From Hyphomicrobiales bacterium (GTDB taxonomy: Bacteria > Pseudomonadota > Alphaproteobacteria > Rhizobiales > Hyphomicrobiaceae), in NCBI GenBank assembly GCA_017304275.1, contig JAFKKW010000102.1:1-6587 (forward strand): a stretch of DNA of 6,587 bases. Direction: 5' to 3'. The translations under genes were made by a program, and so were the position numbers. Position 1 is the first letter of the stretch. The number at the start of each line of letters is the position of its first letter. Of this stretch, positions 5,424 through 6,587 are shown piece after piece. The notes under the pieces are model-generated. The model saw only the letters and a program-made list of their open reading frames with translations, was not told where the DNA came from and did not search any database.

Positions 5424-6362
5424 CTAACGCTTCTGCTCACCGGGGCGGATTTCGACCACGCGCGAGGACGTGCTGCTCGTATCGTCCGTCGAAGGGGCGT
5501 TGCCGGGCGAAGGCGAGGGCTGCGTGACGGTGACGGGCGCCACGCCGGCTCCGGGCACGGCATTCAACTGCTCGAGCTCCCGGAAGCGCTTCCAGGTCCA
5601 CGGCAGCGCCAGAAGATAGGTGACCGACACGATGGTAAGCGTCGCATAGGGATAGGTGAGCAGGCACGCGACCGCCATCATCGAGAGGATGAAAAGCGGC
5701 AGCACCCACTCGCGTCCGATCCGCTCCCCGAGCAGCTTGCCCGAGTAGGTCGGAACGATCGATACCATCAGCAATCCGATCAGCGTGACATAGGCGAGCA
5801 CGAAGTTGAGCAGCACAGGCGACGCTCGGAGATCGAGGCCCAAATGTCCGAGATAGATCGGCAGCAAAACCAGGATCGCCGCGGCCGGTGTCGGCACGCC
5901 CATGAAGAAGTCCGACTGCCATTTCGGTCGCCCGTCGTCGATCAGCGTGTTGGAGCGCGCGAGCCGGAGCGCCGAGGCGAGCGCGAACAGCATCACCGCG
6001 ATCCAGCCCAGACTGCGGTGTTCGCCGAGCCCCCAGGTGAAGATCATGATGGCCGGCGCAACCCCGAAGTTGACGAAGTCGGCGAGGCTGTCGAGCTCAG
6101 CCCCGAACCGCGACGACGCCTTGAGTAGGCGCGCGATGCGGCCGTCGAGCCCGTCCAGCAGCGCCGCGAACACGATCGCGGCGAGCGCGAAATCGTAGCG
6201 CCCTTCGATGGACATGCGGATCGAGGTCAGCCCGGCGCAGAGGCCGAGCAGCGTGAAGAAGTTCGGCACCATCATGCGTACCGGGATGCGCGCGTGGCTG
6301 AACATGCGCCGCCGCCGCCGCCGCCGGGTATGCTTCTCGAGTTGCGGTACGATGGGGTCCAT
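5424..6362 (-). CDS. pssA: CDP-diacylglycerol-serine O-phosphatidyltransferase (phosphatidylserine synthase)
   Basis: PssA transfers phosphatidyl from CDP-diacylglycerol to L-serine, making phosphatidylserine and CMP at the inner membrane. The 312-aa protein shows the complete CDP-alcohol phosphatidyltransferase motif D-x2-DG-x2-AR-x8-G-x3-D-x3-D: Asp70, Asp73, Gly74, Ala77, Arg78, Gly87, Asp91 and Asp95, where the last Asp residues bind metal and act in catalysis. Several hydrophobic segments follow the usual topology of the type II (integral membrane) enzyme: about 33-50, 57-72, 97-110, 118-134, 157-172, 183-203, 219-236 and 238-255. The segment NFFTLLGLCAG near 34-44 is also typical. Unusual ends: seven consecutive Arg at 13-19, and a Ser/Thr/Pro-rich, probably disordered tail from about 266. 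The ATG at 6362 has a perfect AGGAGG 7 nt upstream. The psd stop lies 38 bp before the start, so both genes should share one transcript. Psd uses its product. Confidence 0.95.
   Translation of the reverse strand: MDPIVPQLEKHTRRRRRRRMFSHARIPVRMMVPNFFTLLGLCAGLTSIRMSIEGRYDFALAAIVFAALLDGLDGRIARLLKASSRFGAELDSLADFVNFGVAPAIMIFTWGLGEHRSLGWIAVMLFALASALRLARSNTLIDDGRPKWQSDFFMGVPTPAAAILVLLPIYLGHLGLDLRASPVLLNFVLAYVTLIGLLMVSIVPTYSGKLLGERIGREWVLPLFILSMMAVACLLTYPYATLTIVSVTYLLALPWTWKRFRELEQLNAVPGAGVAPVTVTQPSPSPGNAPSTDDTSSTSSRVVEIRPGEQKR
6308..6325. repeat. GCC trinucleotide microsatellite inside pssA
   Basis: Six tandem GCC units on the plus strand encode most of the seven-Arg run of PssA: six CGG codons followed by one CGC (residues 13-19). 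Slippage here would change the number of Arg residues without shifting the frame, when whole units are gained or lost. Confidence 0.75.
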
Positions 6363-6369
6363 CCGGAGC

Positions 6370-6375
6370 CCTCCT
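6370..6375 (-). promoter_or_regulatory. Ribosome binding site of pssA
   Basis: A perfect AGGAGG on the reverse strand sits 7 nt before the ATG at 6362. It favours this start over the internal Met20 at 6303-6305, and so makes the Arg-rich N-terminus part of the protein. Confidence 0.8.
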
Positions 6376-6400
6376 CGTTCGGGGCGCTATTGCCCAAAAA

Positions 6401-6587
6401 TCAATGCTGGCGCGCCTCGCGCTCGGGCTCTGTCGACTTCAGGTCCGAAAGCACGGTTTCGCCGCCGATCGCCCGCTGCCCGACGGCAACAGCCGGGAAT
6501 GCACCGACCGGAAGATACGTGTCGACGCGCGATCCGAACCGGATCAACCCGAACCGTTCGCCGACGCCGAGGCTGTCTCCCTCCGTC
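6401..6587 (-). CDS. psd: Phosphatidylserine decarboxylase proenzyme (C-terminal part only)
   Basis: The last 61 residues and the TGA stop are in the window; the N-terminus lies beyond base 6587. The visible protein includes GVGERFGLIRFGSRVDTYLP, then VGQRAIGGETVLSDL and a charged tail. The motif RFGSRVD holds the Gly-Ser self-cleavage site (codons at 6530-6535): the proenzyme splits before this Ser, which becomes the pyruvoyl group of the small alpha chain. The FGS rather than LGST form and the E-R-F-G-x-I context fit the short, bacterial/archaeal-type Psd found in many alphaproteobacteria. The enzyme decarboxylates phosphatidylserine to phosphatidylethanolamine on the membrane surface. pssA follows on the same strand after 38 bp, the classic psd-pssA order. 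Confidence 0.93.
   Translation of the reverse strand, partial: TEGDSLGVGERFGLIRFGSRVDTYLPVGAFPAVAVGQRAIGGETVLSDLKSTEPEREARQH

Noticed and set aside
5216..5527. Small plus-strand frame with a protein-like stretch (KPEQDLSLYVGEVG)
   Set aside because: It might be a gene remnant, but it runs through the inverted repeat and into pssA and lacks a ribosome binding site, so it cannot be supported.
5349..6128. A 259-codon plus-strand frame opposite pssA
   Set aside because: Antisense to a firmly identified pssA; product is Arg/Glu/His-rich and shows no known motif.

Overview
The window looks like chromosomal DNA of a high-GC alphaproteobacterium, probably of the order Hyphomicrobiales (Rhizobiales). 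The clues are the GC-rich third codon positions, the psd-pssA pair for phosphatidylethanolamine synthesis, a histidine kinase whose catalytic boxes resemble the PleC/DivJ class, and an intergenic palindromic repeat of a style common in these genomes. The species call is inference.

Layout: (1) 1-115, minus strand: the first 38 codons of an exported protein with a clear Tat signal peptide; the rest lies outside. (2) 116-306: a divergent, mostly empty intergenic region. (3) 307-1197, plus: a short soluble sensor histidine kinase. (4) 1210-3339, plus: a HerA/FtsK-superfamily ATPase with a long Pro/Ala-rich tail, starting 12 bp after the kinase stop, so the two are probably one operon. (5) 3346-5121, minus: a large membrane protein of unrecognised family with four predicted membrane segments and a long helical, presumably periplasmic domain. 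Its stop codon is 6 bp from that of the HerA gene, so the two genes converge. (6) 5122-5423: an intergenic region with a nested palindrome close to the membrane gene start and a 127-bp inverted pair of repeats. (7) 5424-6362, minus: pssA, phosphatidylserine synthase. (8) 6401-6587, minus: the C-terminal end of psd, phosphatidylserine decarboxylase, including its Gly-Ser self-cleavage site.

PssA and Psd catalyse consecutive steps from CDP-diacylglycerol to phosphatidylserine to phosphatidylethanolamine, and psd lies upstream of pssA in the same operon. The less ordinary part is the middle: a cytoplasmic kinase without a sensor domain, joined to a DNA-translocase-type ATPase without a visible NurA nuclease, and facing an unknown coiled-coil membrane protein. 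Whether these three work together cannot be decided from one window. No RNA genes, CRISPR arrays, insertion sequences or transposases were seen.
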